This document shows positions 23,153 through 34,210 of a DNA stretch of 64,000 nucleotides, in pieces. Each line of letters starts with the position of its first letter. The stretch's first letter is position 1. The translations under genes and the position numbers were made by a program. Under the pieces are notes generated by a model. It worked only from the letters and a program-made list of their open reading frames with translations, was not told where the DNA came from and did no database searches. The DNA comes from Flectonema sp. DT1601 (taxonomy: Eukaryota; Euglenozoa; Diplonemea; Diplonemida; Diplonemidae). The stretch is taken from contig OZ025790.1 in assembly GCA_964019425.1 (NCBI GenBank), forward strand, positions 806,001 to 870,000, read 5' to 3'.

Positions 23153-24883
23153 TTAATGAAGTTTGGTAGGAGTGTCAAAAGGAGAAGATGGTGACAGCGG
23201 TTGTGGAGAATGAGATAACGCGCGTGCAGGAGAAGCCGAAGGAACACCTGAACGGTTATGTCCAGAGTGAAATGTACGATGTGAGCTCCTCAGGTTAGCT
23301 TCTTCTTTTTCAAGTGTCTCACGTTGAAAACGAAGACGAACTTCCTCCCCAAGGAGCGGACGCTCTTCTTCTTCTGCACTGCGACGCTTCGCAATGTGCT
23401 CATCGCATTCTTGTCTCAAGTTAGCAGCAAACTCTTCACTGCTCATTACCTCTCGTTCAGTGTTTGATACGATTATCTTTTTAGCTGACTCGTTGTCCTT
23501 CGCAGCTAGCAGGTCGCGAACAGCTCCTTCTTTCTTTACGGCAGCACGTGCAACGGCGTCCTTAGACTGTAAGTGTGCTACACCCTTCTCTCTTTGAATG
23601 TCCTGCACTCTCGCTAATTCCCCCTCAGCTACGGTTAACTCATTTGCGATGAGTCGAGAGCGTTCATTGCAGGCATCGAGGTCAGCTTGTGAAATATGTT
23701 TCTTCTCTTCGGAGGTGGAAACGCCGTTTTCGCGGGTTGCGACTTCGAGCTCTTGTGAAGATAGTAAGTTTTGTAGTTCTTCAATTCTTTGAAGAGTTCG
23801 GTTTCGTTCATCCTGCTGCTGTTGAAGAGATTGAACAGCAGCATCGAGATCACGAGTAGCTAATGCGTGAGATACTTCAGCTTTTCGAATATCTTCTCTT
23901 CCGTGAGCAGCCTCCTGAACTTTTGAAGAAACTGATTGACGAACTTGAGAAGTCTCCTCCTGGGCCTGTTCAAGAACTGCTTTTGCTTCAGTCTCAGACG
24001 TTTGAGTTCCTTCTAATGTTCCGATTGCTGCTTCTAAGTTTGCTTCATTATTGATAACTTCATTACTGGCAGAGTTTAAGACGTCATTTGATGTTCTCAA
24101 CTTCTCATGTGATGCGTCAACTGCCTTCCCTGCGGCTACGATAGAAGCACTCAACTTATCCTCAGCAACTTGATCTTTCCATCTGTAGAATAAAGAGTCC
24201 AATATCGTCGGGTACAGTTCTGCAAATCTTTGAAATTCTCCGAAGTCGATCTTTTCATCGTTGTTGCTGTCGGCTTTGTGGAAGAGTTCTCCAGGAACAG
24301 AAACAGTATCGAACTCAACGCGATATTTTAGTAAGTTATCAACGAACACCTGCTCTACGAATGAACCAACACGATTCTCATCCATAATATTAAATACCTG
24401 TCTTACTTTATCTTGATGACTCTCTCCTCTAACAGCTGATGTAATTACTGGTGACAGAGATGATTGTACCTGTGGAGGTGGAATAGGATCAACAGGTGAA
24501 GGACTCATGTATGGAGGTGGTGGAGGTGGCATTGTTGGTGACATTGTCAAAGCTGGAATAGTCTTGCAAGGAGGTGGAATCTTGGATTGAATTTCTCTAT
24601 GAAATGCTGTCTCTCTCTGCAACACATAAACCTGACTGTAACCCTTCAACTGAATCTGGGAAGTAAGATCAACCCATTGCTCAACAACATCGTCAAATAT
24701 TTGCATCTTTTGAACTGAAAACGGCTCCATTGGAACATCAAGAGGTCTTCTAAGTGACGCCTCAGTAGCAAGCACAGCCTCTACCTTTGCTTGAAACTCA
24801 ATCATGGTGGGAGGTGATACGAATTGAAGTTCAAAATTTGTCTTCACAGAGAAGAGATCTGCAGCTACAAGTATAATAAACAT
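23153..24883 (-). CDS. BILBO1-like EF-hand coiled-coil protein (flagellar pocket collar type)
   Basis: The product is 576 residues. Residues 1-100 match the BILBO1 N-terminal domain as I recall it: AADLFSVKTNFELQF, EASLRRPLDVP, EEQWVDL-type and YSQVYVLQRE stretches in the same order. A Pro-rich linker (105-140) follows, then an EF-hand pair: the first (about 160-178) is degenerate, the second (205-216, DSNNDEKIDFGE) has a complete calcium loop. From about 225 to 540 is a long coiled coil; the tail is Ser/Pro-rich. BILBO1 of trypanosomes is close to 590 residues with the same order and builds the collar around the flagellar pocket neck. The gene shares its EF-hand/coiled-coil plan and an EERPxLxxExRL motif with the gene at 39425-43043. 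A likely splice acceptor (CCCCTCTCAG) lies about 27 nt upstream. Confidence 0.8.
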   Translation of the reverse strand: MFIILVAADLFSVKTNFELQFVSPPTMIEFQAKVEAVLATEASLRRPLDVPMEPFSVQKMQIFDDVVEQWVDLTSQIQLKGYSQVYVLQRETAFHREIQSKIPPPCKTIPALTMSPTMPPPPPPYMSPSPVDPIPPPQVQSSLSPVITSAVRGESHQDKVRQVFNIMDENRVGSFVEQVFVDNLLKYRVEFDTVSVPGELFHKADSNNDEKIDFGEFQRFAELYPTILDSLFYRWKDQVAEDKLSASIVAAGKAVDASHEKLRTSNDVLNSASNEVINNEANLEAAIGTLEGTQTSETEAKAVLEQAQEETSQVRQSVSSKVQEAAHGREDIRKAEVSHALATRDLDAAVQSLQQQQDERNRTLQRIEELQNLLSSQELEVATRENGVSTSEEKKHISQADLDACNERSRLIANELTVAEGELARVQDIQREKGVAHLQSKDAVARAAVKKEGAVRDLLAAKDNESAKKIIVSNTEREVMSSEEFAANLRQECDEHIAKRRSAEEEERPLLGEEVRLRFQRETLEKEEANLRSSHRTFHSGHNRSGVPSASPARALSHSPQPLSPSSPFDTPTKLH

Positions 24884-25583
24884 TTTGTATTAAAAAGAGA
24901 TTTACAGCTGAGAGGGGTACTTGGATAAATAAATCAAGAATTAACACTCAACTAATTAGACATGAAATCATTATTCCGTCCACACAAAATTCGCATGCAT
25001 CAAATAAACTACCAGAGAAAGAAATACTGTCAAGTCAAATTGACCCGATACAGCTTGAAAACATGAGAGCGGGGGGGTGAACAATATAAAAACGATGAAG
25101 ACAAACACACCGAGTCACGAATAGAATTCAAAATTAATCAAAAAAAAAAAAAAAAAGAAAAACGCGCAATCATGGAATGGTGGTACCCCCCCACTCGCTG
25201 TTTTATTCTCTCCTTACTTTTGTTGAGCGAAACAGTACTCTGTAGTATTGCTGGTGAAAGCAAATAAAAAATAAAATAAAAACAATCACTTCAAGATACT
25301 TTGTAATTTATTAATCGCAAGGTATCAGTTAGGCTAAAAATTGGAGAAGTCTCTTTTTTATTATTATTTAGTAATTTTACTATTGTTTTTTTTTTTTTTT
25401 TTTCTTTGTCAACCTTTTTTTTTTTTTTTTTTTTTGAATTTTAAGTAAGGTATATAACACTGAAGGACAAGAACGACGAATAAGGATCTCAAAGGGGAAT
25501 AGGGGAAGTTAGCAAGTTCCAAAACAGACAAAACATGATAAAGACTACTAAAGTTAGCCTCGCAACTGGTCATCCGATTCAAG
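24884..25583. other. Spacer, no gene seen
   Basis: 700 bp, AT-rich, with A and T runs (25140-25156, 25388-25434). Minus-strand T-rich stretches before 24883 fit processing signals. Confidence 0.5.
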
Positions 25584-28500
25584 TTAGTGTTTAGGTGATG
25601 GCTGGTCATCCGTAACATCTTGTTGTTCTGAGATATGTACCTCACCAGTTATTTCATCAGACGGCTGTTCCACTGACTGAGGCTGTTCTTCTGGCTGTGG
25701 TTGTTCCTCCAGTTGTTCCACCGATTGAGGCTGCTCTTCTGGCAGTGGCTGCTTTTCCGGTTGTTCCACTGACTGTGGTTGTTCTTCTGGCTGTGGCTGT
25801 TCCTCTGGCTGTGGTTGTTCTTCCGTTTGTTCCACCGATTGAGGCTGCTGTGGCTGTTCCTCCAGTTGTTCCTCTGGCTGTGGCTGTTCCTCTGGCTGTG
25901 GCTGTTCTTCCGTTTGTTCCACCGATTGAGGCTGCTCTTCTGGCTGTGGCTGTTCCTCTGGCTGTGGCTGTTCCTCTGGCTGTGGCTGTTCTTCCGTTTG
26001 TTCCACCGATTGAGGCTGCTCTTCTGGCTGTGGCTGTTCCTCTGGCTGTGGCTGTTCCTCTGGCTGTGGCTGTTCTTCCGTTTGTTCCACCGATTGAGGC
26101 TGCTCTTCTGGCTGTGGCTGTTCCTCTAGTTGTTCCACTGATTGTGGTTGTTCCTCTGGCTGTGGCTGTTCCTCTGGCTGTGGTTGTTCTTCCGTTTGTT
26201 CCACCGATTGAGGCTGCTCTTCTGGCTGTGGCTGTTCTTTCGGTTGTTCCACTGATTGAGGCTGTTCCACTGACGGTGGTTGTTCCTCTGGCTGTGGCTG
26301 TTCCTCCGTTTGTTCCACCGATTGAGGCTGCTCTTCTGGCTGTGGCTGTTCTTCTAACTGTGGGTCTAAATGAACTTCACTTTGTAATTGTTCCCGTTGT
26401 TGAATAGTATCAACAATAGGATTACTTACTACTGATATTGGTGAAGAGTCTGATGATTTCTTCATCCATTCAATAGAGGAATATTGAGAATTAAAACAAA
26501 GACTTGGTGACAACAGTGAAGCAGTAGATGTTAATGGGAATAGTAAAACAGGACCTGGTTGGCTTTGAGTTGGTTCAACTTTTGAAGACTTTGCCAGGCT
26601 ACTGATACTGGAGATGACGCTGACTGGTGCAGCTACTGCTGCTGACGCAACTTGGAGAAGTTTATTAGTAGGGTTTGAGTCTTCTTTTTTATCAACTGGA
26701 ATTGAAACAGAAGAAGGACTCAAATGGTGTTTTACAGTTCCAATTGAAGTTTCTGGTTCCCAAGTAGTCCACGTCACTGCTTTACAACTTTCACTTGACG
26801 GTTTCTCAATTGGTTGTAATGTGAATGGCAATCTGGCAGAATTCTCTGTTTTTGGTTTTTTTTCACCGACAATCTTCTTTAATTCCTCGTCGGTCAACAT
26901 GTTTTCTCGTTTTTCCTGATCCCTCTTTGGGAGTGGTATGTCGGGTATATTCGGAACAGTTGCGATGTTATGTATTCTTCTCTTCGATTTATCACCATCA
27001 CTACCACTTGAAGAATCACTAAACTCCGTGTAGTCAGCTAAAATATTATTCATTATCGTTTTTTCTTTCACTTCTTTAGCAGCAGCATCTTCCAATGGCT
27101 GTGATGGATATGCTAAAGGAGCACTGCATGCACGACAGAGCTGATTAAAGTATGTCGAGAATTCTTTCAAAGTCATCTTTGAATCACTTTGGATATTTTC
27201 ATTAAATAATTTAATAACAGGAGGTGAATCTGGTGTGTTTCTATCCTTTAGAAGGTGAGGACCCTGGGCTTTATTATTAACCCAGGCACCGACTTGGACA
27301 GCTCCTGTTTCGGAATTAATTAAATATCTGACTGAATTACCTACAGTGTATTTCGTTACACAACTTTTACAACAACGCTGAGGAGTTGTGTAGTTGAAGT
27401 GGTTCGGAAAGGTGTGGGTTTGATTGCTGCATTCTTTGCAGAATAAATTACCACATCCTCTACAATGATGTCGTCTCCTTGTTAGTAACGTGAATGGCTT
27501 TGTGCAATCAGAACAGGTAGACGAGCTGTCATCTGGTGACATGGTTGGTTGTATGAATAAATCTTTTTTTTCAGATCCCTTCTCAAATATTTGAATTTCA
27601 ACATTCTGGTCAGGATGTCTAATTATTAATATTCTTTCTTGAACTTCATCTTCCCATTCTCCCTCATATTTTATACTCGATTCGAGATCCAGAAGAACAC
27701 CTCTTCCATTCCTTTTATCATCCTTCCACATTCCAGTAAACATAAAGCTGTCGGTAGTAAGTTTACCCATACCATGTCGAAGATCCTTACCCCATTCACC
27801 CAGGTAGATGTCACCTGTTGGGTAAGAAATAAGACCTATTCCGTGTCTCATGCCGTTGTGGTGCATTCCATTGTAATTTGATGCATCATCGTATATTGCT
27901 TTTCCAATTCCATGACGAGTGACTGTGGATGTGAGACCATCAGAGTGAGTTGTTCTTTTTACTTCTCCGTGATAAACTGTTTTTAAAATAACACCTTGTT
28001 CGAAATATCCTTCTTTCGTAGTCCCGTCAGGAAGTCTTAAGAATCCTTGACCAGTTGGAAGACCATTAGAAAACGCTCCAATATACTCCGTGTTCTTATC
28101 TGTTATTAAGTTTCCGTTACCTGACTCTAAAGAATCACTCATAGAACCGACGTAGTAGTAGTTTCCATTTGATGATATCTTTCTTGCCATTCCGTTAAAA
28201 CCGTTTTCTGTTGCCGTTCCTGTTATGTAATTACCATTCTCCATTACTGATATTATTGTACTTCCTTTGACAGCTGCTTGTGCACAAGACGAACAGGCTT
28301 TATCTTTATCTTTACGAGTTGATGTTGACATCGGTGATGGAGGTTCACTATCTTGACTTGCTGAGAGTGAATCATCTCTCGTACTTCCTAACTGACCGGC
28401 AGATTCGATTCTATGCATTCCACTTGTCTCTGAGAATCCACAGTGTCCGATCGGTATTTTAAACTCCTTCAAACATGATGAACAGGCATCTCGTTTACAA

Positions 28501-30425
28501 CCCGGACAACAATACTTCCAACGGCTGATCCCAAATGATGATTGACAGAATTCACATTTTTGACCACTAGTTGCTGCGTCAGCTACCTGCTGATGGACAT
28601 GAAGTACTGAAAGGACTTCAAGACCAGAACTGTATTGAGTAATAAAGGTTCGAATGTGTTTATGATTATCATCAAAACAATGAACTGTTAAGGTACCAGT
28701 TGGTTTATCTTCAATCCAATGTGATTCAATTTGATAGTTAGAATGAAATAATATTCCCGACCCAGTTCTACTATTGTGATCCCAAGAACCAGAATACTTA
28801 TTACCATCAGTGTCAAACAGTGTTCCTTGACCATGACGGGTTCCCTCTGACCATGTTCCTGAATATTGAGAGTTGTTTGGGTATTGGAGGGTACCTATTC
28901 CGTAGGGGATATCGCAAACAACGTCACCTTCGAAAATACCTCCGTCTTTGAAAGTAATTCGACCGAATCCAGATTTGTGTCCCTGTACCCAAGTTCCATA
29001 ATAATATGACCCATTTGGGTATCTGTAAGTACCTTCACCGTGATAAGTATATCCATGATGCTCTCCATCATAGTGAGTAGTTGGTTCATTATTATCCCAT
29101 AATCCATGTTGAATAGTGTTATCAGGTCTTTGTTGAGTTCCTGGTCCTTGTCGCTTTCCGCATTCCCATTTTCCAACGAATTCGGTTCCGTCAGCTTCCC
29201 GTAAACAACCAATTCCATGACGTTCTCCTCGTTCCCATCTGCCGTAGTAAAAACCGTCTTTAGAAGTCCACATCAGTCCTTTGCCGTGAAACTTATCAAA
29301 CTTCGAGTCACCGCAATAAACAGAATCATCTTTCATCCACATGACACCTTTCTGTCGCTCACCTTTTATAAAGGCTCCAATAAAGACATCTCCCGAAGCG
29401 TATTTCATTCTTCCAGGTGAAGTAGGGTTGTCTCCGGTATGAAACAATCCGTTAACTGTTGGACCAGTGTACTCTGCGTCTTGTTTTGGGAACTTGAAAG
29501 TACCGCGGCCGTTTGGTTTACCTCGAAGCCACTCACCAGAGTAGGTGTCACCATTTCTGTATGTTTGAATGCCTTGTCCGGATATTTGATTTGCTTCCCA
29601 TTCTCCGTGGTAGCGGTCACCGTTATGATATTCTCGTATTCCTTTTCCTTCTTTCATATCTTTATTCCAATCTCCGTCATAGCGACCTCCGTTTGCATAC
29701 ATTAAAATACCTTTACCGTGTCTCTGATCGTTGATCCAAGTTCCTTCGTATCGATCACTGTTGTCGTATGTACACTTTCCTCTACCTTCTCTTTTATTGT
29801 CAACTAGTTCTCCAGAATAAGAGTTTCCGTTCTTGTAATCGATACGCCCCTTGCCGTGCATTCCACGTATTTTATGAAAATTTCCTTCGTATTGTTTTAC
29901 TGCTCCGGTAGAGTCGCCTGCGAAGAATTTCGAAGGGAATGACGGAGAATTCCCGAGAGAAACTCCCTTAGCAATCTTTTTTAATGTATTTTGAGATGTA
30001 TATTTGACGGATTGTCCGAATGGTTGACCAGCATCCCACTGACCTTCGAATTTGAAGTCTTTGGTGCTGATCGTGCCGGTACCATGACGATGACCTTCGA
30101 ACCATTCCCCAATGTAGACTGAGTGATCTCCATATTCACGTTTACCCTGGCCGTGCCATTGGTCATTTTGCCATTCGCCGTCGTAGCTGCCGTCATTTGG
30201 GGTGTCAAAAAACCCTTTTCCGCTTCTCTTTCCCATAACCCATTGACCACCGTATCTTGTTCCATCGTGAAATAATGCGATTCCACTTCCATCAGGTAGT
30301 CCAACTGTTTCACACTTATCTCCATCATAGTGACGAATACTTTTATCTGAAACCAGACCAACGTTAACTTCGACGTTGTAGTTACGCAGCTTCTTAAGCG
30401 TGATGTCGTCCCATTTTCCCTTCAT
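25584..30425 (-). CDS. MORN-repeat protein with FYVE finger and Gln/Glu/Pro tail
   Basis: The start is the ATG at 30425 (the preceding codon is GTG). The product is 1,613 residues. About 20 MORN repeats (Y-x-G-x-W...G-x-G pattern) fill residues 40-570; a Cys-rich zinc-ribbon-like block (CEFCQSSF...CCPGCKRDACSSC) lies near 620-650; about seven further MORN repeats span 690-940; a FYVE zinc finger with the RRRHHCRGCG core lies near 965-1022. After a Ser/Thr-rich region the tail (about 1345-1595) is an imperfect repeat of PEEQPQSVEQ-like units. MORN repeats bind membranes or scaffold proteins and FYVE binds PtdIns3P, so an endosomal or plasma-membrane cytoskeletal scaffold is a fair inference. 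The complete FYVE ligand set (eight Cys/His) appears present. Flanking genes give no further clue. Confidence 0.88.
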   Translation of the reverse strand: MKGKWDDITLKKLRNYNVEVNVGLVSDKSIRHYDGDKCETVGLPDGSGIALFHDGTRYGGQWVMGKRSGKGFFDTPNDGSYDGEWQNDQWHGQGKREYGDHSVYIGEWFEGHRHGTGTISTKDFKFEGQWDAGQPFGQSVKYTSQNTLKKIAKGVSLGNSPSFPSKFFAGDSTGAVKQYEGNFHKIRGMHGKGRIDYKNGNSYSGELVDNKREGRGKCTYDNSDRYEGTWINDQRHGKGILMYANGGRYDGDWNKDMKEGKGIREYHNGDRYHGEWEANQISGQGIQTYRNGDTYSGEWLRGKPNGRGTFKFPKQDAEYTGPTVNGLFHTGDNPTSPGRMKYASGDVFIGAFIKGERQKGVMWMKDDSVYCGDSKFDKFHGKGLMWTSKDGFYYGRWERGERHGIGCLREADGTEFVGKWECGKRQGPGTQQRPDNTIQHGLWDNNEPTTHYDGEHHGYTYHGEGTYRYPNGSYYYGTWVQGHKSGFGRITFKDGGIFEGDVVCDIPYGIGTLQYPNNSQYSGTWSEGTRHGQGTLFDTDGNKYSGSWDHNSRTGSGILFHSNYQIESHWIEDKPTGTLTVHCFDDNHKHIRTFITQYSSGLEVLSVLHVHQQVADAATSGQKCEFCQSSFGISRWKYCCPGCKRDACSSCLKEFKIPIGHCGFSETSGMHRIESAGQLGSTRDDSLSASQDSEPPSPMSTSTRKDKDKACSSCAQAAVKGSTIISVMENGNYITGTATENGFNGMARKISSNGNYYYVGSMSDSLESGNGNLITDKNTEYIGAFSNGLPTGQGFLRLPDGTTKEGYFEQGVILKTVYHGEVKRTTHSDGLTSTVTRHGIGKAIYDDASNYNGMHHNGMRHGIGLISYPTGDIYLGEWGKDLRHGMGKLTTDSFMFTGMWKDDKRNGRGVLLDLESSIKYEGEWEDEVQERILIIRHPDQNVEIQIFEKGSEKKDLFIQPTMSPDDSSSTCSDCTKPFTLLTRRRHHCRGCGNLFCKECSNQTHTFPNHFNYTTPQRCCKSCVTKYTVGNSVRYLINSETGAVQVGAWVNNKAQGPHLLKDRNTPDSPPVIKLFNENIQSDSKMTLKEFSTYFNQLCRACSAPLAYPSQPLEDAAAKEVKEKTIMNNILADYTEFSDSSSGSDGDKSKRRIHNIATVPNIPDIPLPKRDQEKRENMLTDEELKKIVGEKKPKTENSARLPFTLQPIEKPSSESCKAVTWTTWEPETSIGTVKHHLSPSSVSIPVDKKEDSNPTNKLLQVASAAVAAPVSVISSISSLAKSSKVEPTQSQPGPVLLFPLTSTASLLSPSLCFNSQYSSIEWMKKSSDSSPISVVSNPIVDTIQQREQLQSEVHLDPQLEEQPQPEEQPQSVEQTEEQPQPEEQPPSVEQPQSVEQPKEQPQPEEQPQSVEQTEEQPQPEEQPQPEEQPQSVEQLEEQPQPEEQPQSVEQTEEQPQPEEQPQPEEQPQPEEQPQSVEQTEEQPQPEEQPQPEEQPQPEEQPQSVEQTEEQPQPEEQPQPEEQLEEQPQQPQSVEQTEEQPQPEEQPQPEEQPQSVEQPEKQPLPEEQPQSVEQLEEQPQPEEQPQSVEQPSDEITGEVHISEQQDVTDDQPSPKH
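25640..26390 (-). repeat. Low-complexity Gln/Glu/Pro coding repeat
   Basis: Tandem 15-, 18- and 33-bp units encode EEQPQP, EEQPQSVEQ and similar blocks. The plus strand reads as Val/Pro/Leu-rich frames, which are shadows. Such a tract is prone to length change. Confidence 0.85.
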
Positions 30426-31170
30426 CACTCAATAAGAAAATGGTGTCACCCTCACACACCCCCCACACACACGCTGTTGAAATATGTTGAATGCAACAAT
30501 AGTAAATAACAAAATAATCTATTTTTAGAATATCAAAACAACCGACAATCGGGTTGACATGATTAGGTGAGTGTCTGCTGATGTGGATATCTTAAATTTA
30601 TAAATATATTTAAAAAAACTTTAAAAAAAAACGTCAATACGCAACAACAACAGCTCTCATTGACAACTTAACTAAAAAACGGGGATAAGTGGAGGGCTGG
30701 AAGGTTAACGGTTCTTGCTTCCTTTTCAGCGGTACATAGTGTACCTAGACAGATATGTGTGCTGTCTGGTTCGAATCGCCTGTTCTGGAAAACATTATTT
30801 TTTTTCTTAAAAAAAAATTAAAAAGTTTTAGTCTTTTGCTTTTGGTTTTTTTTTTTTTTTTCTATTTTTGTTGTCTTTCGCATTTTTTTTTTTTTTTTAA
30901 ATTAAGTTTTTTTCTGCTTTTTTCTCTCTTTTCTTTTTTTTTTTTTTTCTTTTTTTTAAAGCTACCCCCCCCTCCCCCCCCCTTCCAGCTCCCCACTGAA
31001 CTCCCTCAATAATATTGTCAAGTTTATTTTTTTACCTTTTCCAGCTGTATAATAAAACTAATCCTTACATTTTCAGAAAGGCAGACAAGCTTCTCATACT
31101 GCAGCAGGACACACTCTGGGATGGCTTCTCAAATCAGGATTTAAAGGTCCCTAAGATAATTTGAGTGTTT

Positions 31171-31207
<37 letters not shown>

Positions 31208-32028
31208 TAAATAAATCCCAAGAGAAACTCCTCAGCTAGAAGCACCTACCAACAGAATAAAGGGAGCTGGGCTGCCTTACCCACAATTCCTTTTTTTTTT
31301 TTTTTTTCTTTTCCTTCTTCTTAGTATAAAACCATCACACTGATAAGAATACAAGGTATTCAGGCAGCGCGTGATTCGCCTTAACGATGGTAGCTTCAAT
31401 AACAGCAGGGAGGGAAAGCTAGAAACTAGGGAATTAAGTTGCCTTGGGGGAGGGGGGTTTTTTTTTTTATTGGGGGGATGGGTGAGTGAAAAATAAAACA
31501 AAATAAAAAAAATAAAAATAAAAAATAAAAAAAATTGACTCGTTGAGAAGTAAAGCTCACAAAGATTCCTCGTGGTCAATGTTTTTATTATTATGAATAA
31601 ATATATATTTATTTTTTTTCCCATTTCTTTTTTTTTAATGTTCCTTCTTCTTCCTCCTCTGATAAAAGCTAGACGGTGATGCTGGTTTCACACCTGACTT
31701 CCATCAACCAGTCAGTGTGTTACCTATAAAGGTTGTCTTGGCACTCAATTGCACCCCTAAAGGCAGACTGACAATCTAACCAAGTGCGGACAAGATCCCT
31801 TGATCTCGTCATGAAAATTGGTCTTAGTTTTTCATCTTGTTATGTTTAACGTGTTAGCATTGTACAAAAAAAAAACCAAAAAAAAAAAAAAAAAAAAAAA
31901 ACCAACACTTCGTTTTGCCTGACTTTTTGCTGAAATTCTTCACATTTTCTCAAAAGGGGCTCTTTTTTTAATTTATTTTTTTTTTTTTTTTTGTACTAAT
32001 GTGTATGAGCCAAAAAATTCACACCAAA
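30426..32028. other. 1.6-kb spacer, homopolymer-rich
   Basis: The minus strand shows a TTTTCTTATTGAG acceptor directly before the MORN gene ATG. The remainder has T runs (30847-30961), an A run of about 34 (31170-31204), and A/T runs around 31440-31640 and 31869-31900. I see no gene. GGTTCGAATC near 30767 resembles a tRNA B box, but no cloverleaf forms. Confidence 0.55.
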
Positions 32029-34097
32029 CTAGTCAACCTTAATCGATCCGTAGATGATTCTCATAAAGATGTATCCTGACAGAACTCCAATAGTTCCGAT
32101 TGCAATGTACATCGCGCCAGAAAAGACAAGCATAATCTGTGAATAAATAAACATCGAAAGGGCGGATTCAATTTTCAGTTGCGTTTGAGCATAGTATAAA
32201 GAATACAAGAAAAAGTGAATTCCCATTCCTCCTGGAATCACAAAGGCTTTCCACCACCAACGATGTTCTTCAAACACCAACAAGAAGTAAACGATGACAA
32301 TAGTAACTTCAATTGACACTATCAAAACAGTGAGCGCTGTTAAAGCAAGGAATCCAAAGACGTAATAAACCATTCCCTGCCACATTGAGGAAAGGATGAA
32401 CCGAAGCTCAATGAACGCAGCTCCGAATGGTACCAACCCTGGCACTAATACCAAGAACCAAGTCTCAAGATACCAACTTCTTTCTGGAACGACTCTCTGA
32501 ACGGCATTGATCTGTTTGTTGTTGTTGATGATGATGATGATGAACAAAAAAAAACTGAATAACACTAATCAATGTTTACACCAATAGAAATCATACCTTT
32601 ACAGGAGGGACAAGAGCAGTCATTTTGTTACCGAAACTTGCTCCGAGAATGACCAAAGGAAACGAAACACCAATCCATAAAGCAAACATATAAAGTGAAT
32701 TGAATACAACTGGCGCACTGTTGTACGATGGTGTCGTTGACACGATAACAATCTGTTTGTTTGTTTGTTTTTTTATTTTTAATTTCCGCACAACTGCTGA
32801 AATACATAAAACCAAGACATACTTCAGTAATCACCCAAGCAAGAAGCATTCCTCCAGGAAATGCGAGGGCCGCAGCGAAAATTGGTCTCCAAGCGAACAT
32901 ATTAAATGTGATGAGTACGTAGGCGGTTGAGTATCCGTTTAGAATAGACATCAATACGAATAAGAGAATCGATGCAGTTATTAATCCTCCTCTGTTAGCA
33001 GGTGAAAGGAATCCAAGAATAGCGAATGTGAATACAAGTGACGCCATTCCAATAAGTTGGAGTCCTGTTCCTACCAATACAGCCAACAGACGTGGGTATT
33101 CTGGGATTCGGAAGACGTCGCCGTGAACAAGTTTCCAACCAACTTCTTCATTTTGTTCTTCCATATCATCAGGGTCGCCACCCATAATATCAAGTCTCAA
33201 AGCTCTGATCATAATCATAGCAACAACAGTAGCGAAACATAAAATAATTAAACTACTGTTAACAATTCCTAACCAATGAACTCTCGCATTCCTATTGGAG
33301 AATGCTAAGTTTAAGTAAGCATCCCATCTGTTACTCCACGAGACAGTACTCTCATGCCATTTAACAGAGTATGACCAAATGATCTTCTTTGTTGTTTCCA
33401 TTGTAGTTACTGGAGGATGCTTGTCGTGAATTTTAAAGTTATCATCACAAGCATCTTCATGAACGTGATCAATTGAATGAGGAACGACATAGAATCCAAC
33501 AATAATCCACTTACCATTATCTTGTTGGTTAGCATGGATATGTAAAGCCAAGTGGTTATGAATATGAGTAGTCGTTCCGATACATGACTGAGGTACTCCA
33601 AGTGCGAATCCACGAGTGTGAGTGTCATAGGTTTGTTTACCAGTTGGACAAGCAGCATTGTATACCCAAGATCCATTACTTACGACTGGGAGGTTATCAA
33701 GGACGAAGGTTCCTCTGTACCCATGGCGGATTCTTCTCTCAAAACGGGCCAAGTCACCGCCAGTAACTTCATTCTGACCTGGGGAGCATCTGATAGGCGC
33801 GCACTTCTGGTCAACCATCATCTTCGCCTTGTACAGAGATGGTGCAATACGATCTCCCCAAATCACTTCTCCAAGCTTCTCATCTTTCGCTCCCTGAACG
33901 AGAGTCGTCTTGTTAGGCGCACAGAACTTCACCGAGTAGAAATCGAGTGAAATCAACTCTTCGTGACTGAATAGTGAGTTGACTTTAATAGGACCTACTG
34001 GTGAACCTCTTTCGTATTCCTTTAATGCGATACCAGGGATGTAATTGTAACCGACTACATTACTCAATAGTCCGAATACGAGCGCTGCTCGCAACAT
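32029..34097 (-). CDS. TM9SF/nonaspanin (EMP70) family protein, three exons
   Basis: Exons 34097-32823, 32752-32597 and 32511-32029 join without frame change into 637 residues (425+52+160). The start is the ATG at 34097, which opens a signal peptide (MLRAALVFGLLSNVVG). The N-terminal luminal part (to about 280) contains KVNSLFSHEELISLDFYSV and a GTTTHIHNHLALHIH stretch; nine hydrophobic segments follow, with family marks such as EEVGWKLVHGDVFR, NGYSTAYV and RSWYLETW. The last residues, IKVD, give the C-terminal K-x-D Golgi retention signal known for this family. TM9SF proteins act in Golgi/endosome sorting of membrane proteins and in adhesion and phagocytosis. Both introns begin with GTATG and end CAAACAG, and both are in phase 0. 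Confidence 0.93.
32512..32596 (-). other. Intron 2 of the TM9SF gene
   Basis: 85 bp, donor GTATGA, acceptor CAACAACAACAAACAG. The reading frame of the protein is restored across it in phase 0 (PPVK then INAVQRV). Confidence 0.88.
32753..32822 (-). other. Intron 1 of the TM9SF gene
   Basis: 70 bp, donor GTATGT, acceptor ACAAACAAACAAACAG. It joins VITE to IVIVST in phase 0 within a transmembrane region. No pyrimidine tract precedes the AG. Confidence 0.88.
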
Positions 34098-34210
34098 TTT
34101 AAAATGTGTTCTGGAGATAAATAACACGTAACTTACTATTACTTGATTTATATTAACTTTGTGTAAGTACGCCAAGACAATGATGGACGTGATCACTGAA
34201 AGAGTGATAA

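Noticed and set aside
25697-26407. Val/Pro/Leu-rich plus-strand frame of 236 codons
   Set aside because: Antisense reading of the Gln/Glu/Pro repeat tail of the MORN gene.
30755-30775. GGTTCGAATC, a possible tRNA B box
   Set aside because: The flanking bases do not form a T stem and no matching D arm or acceptor stem is found.
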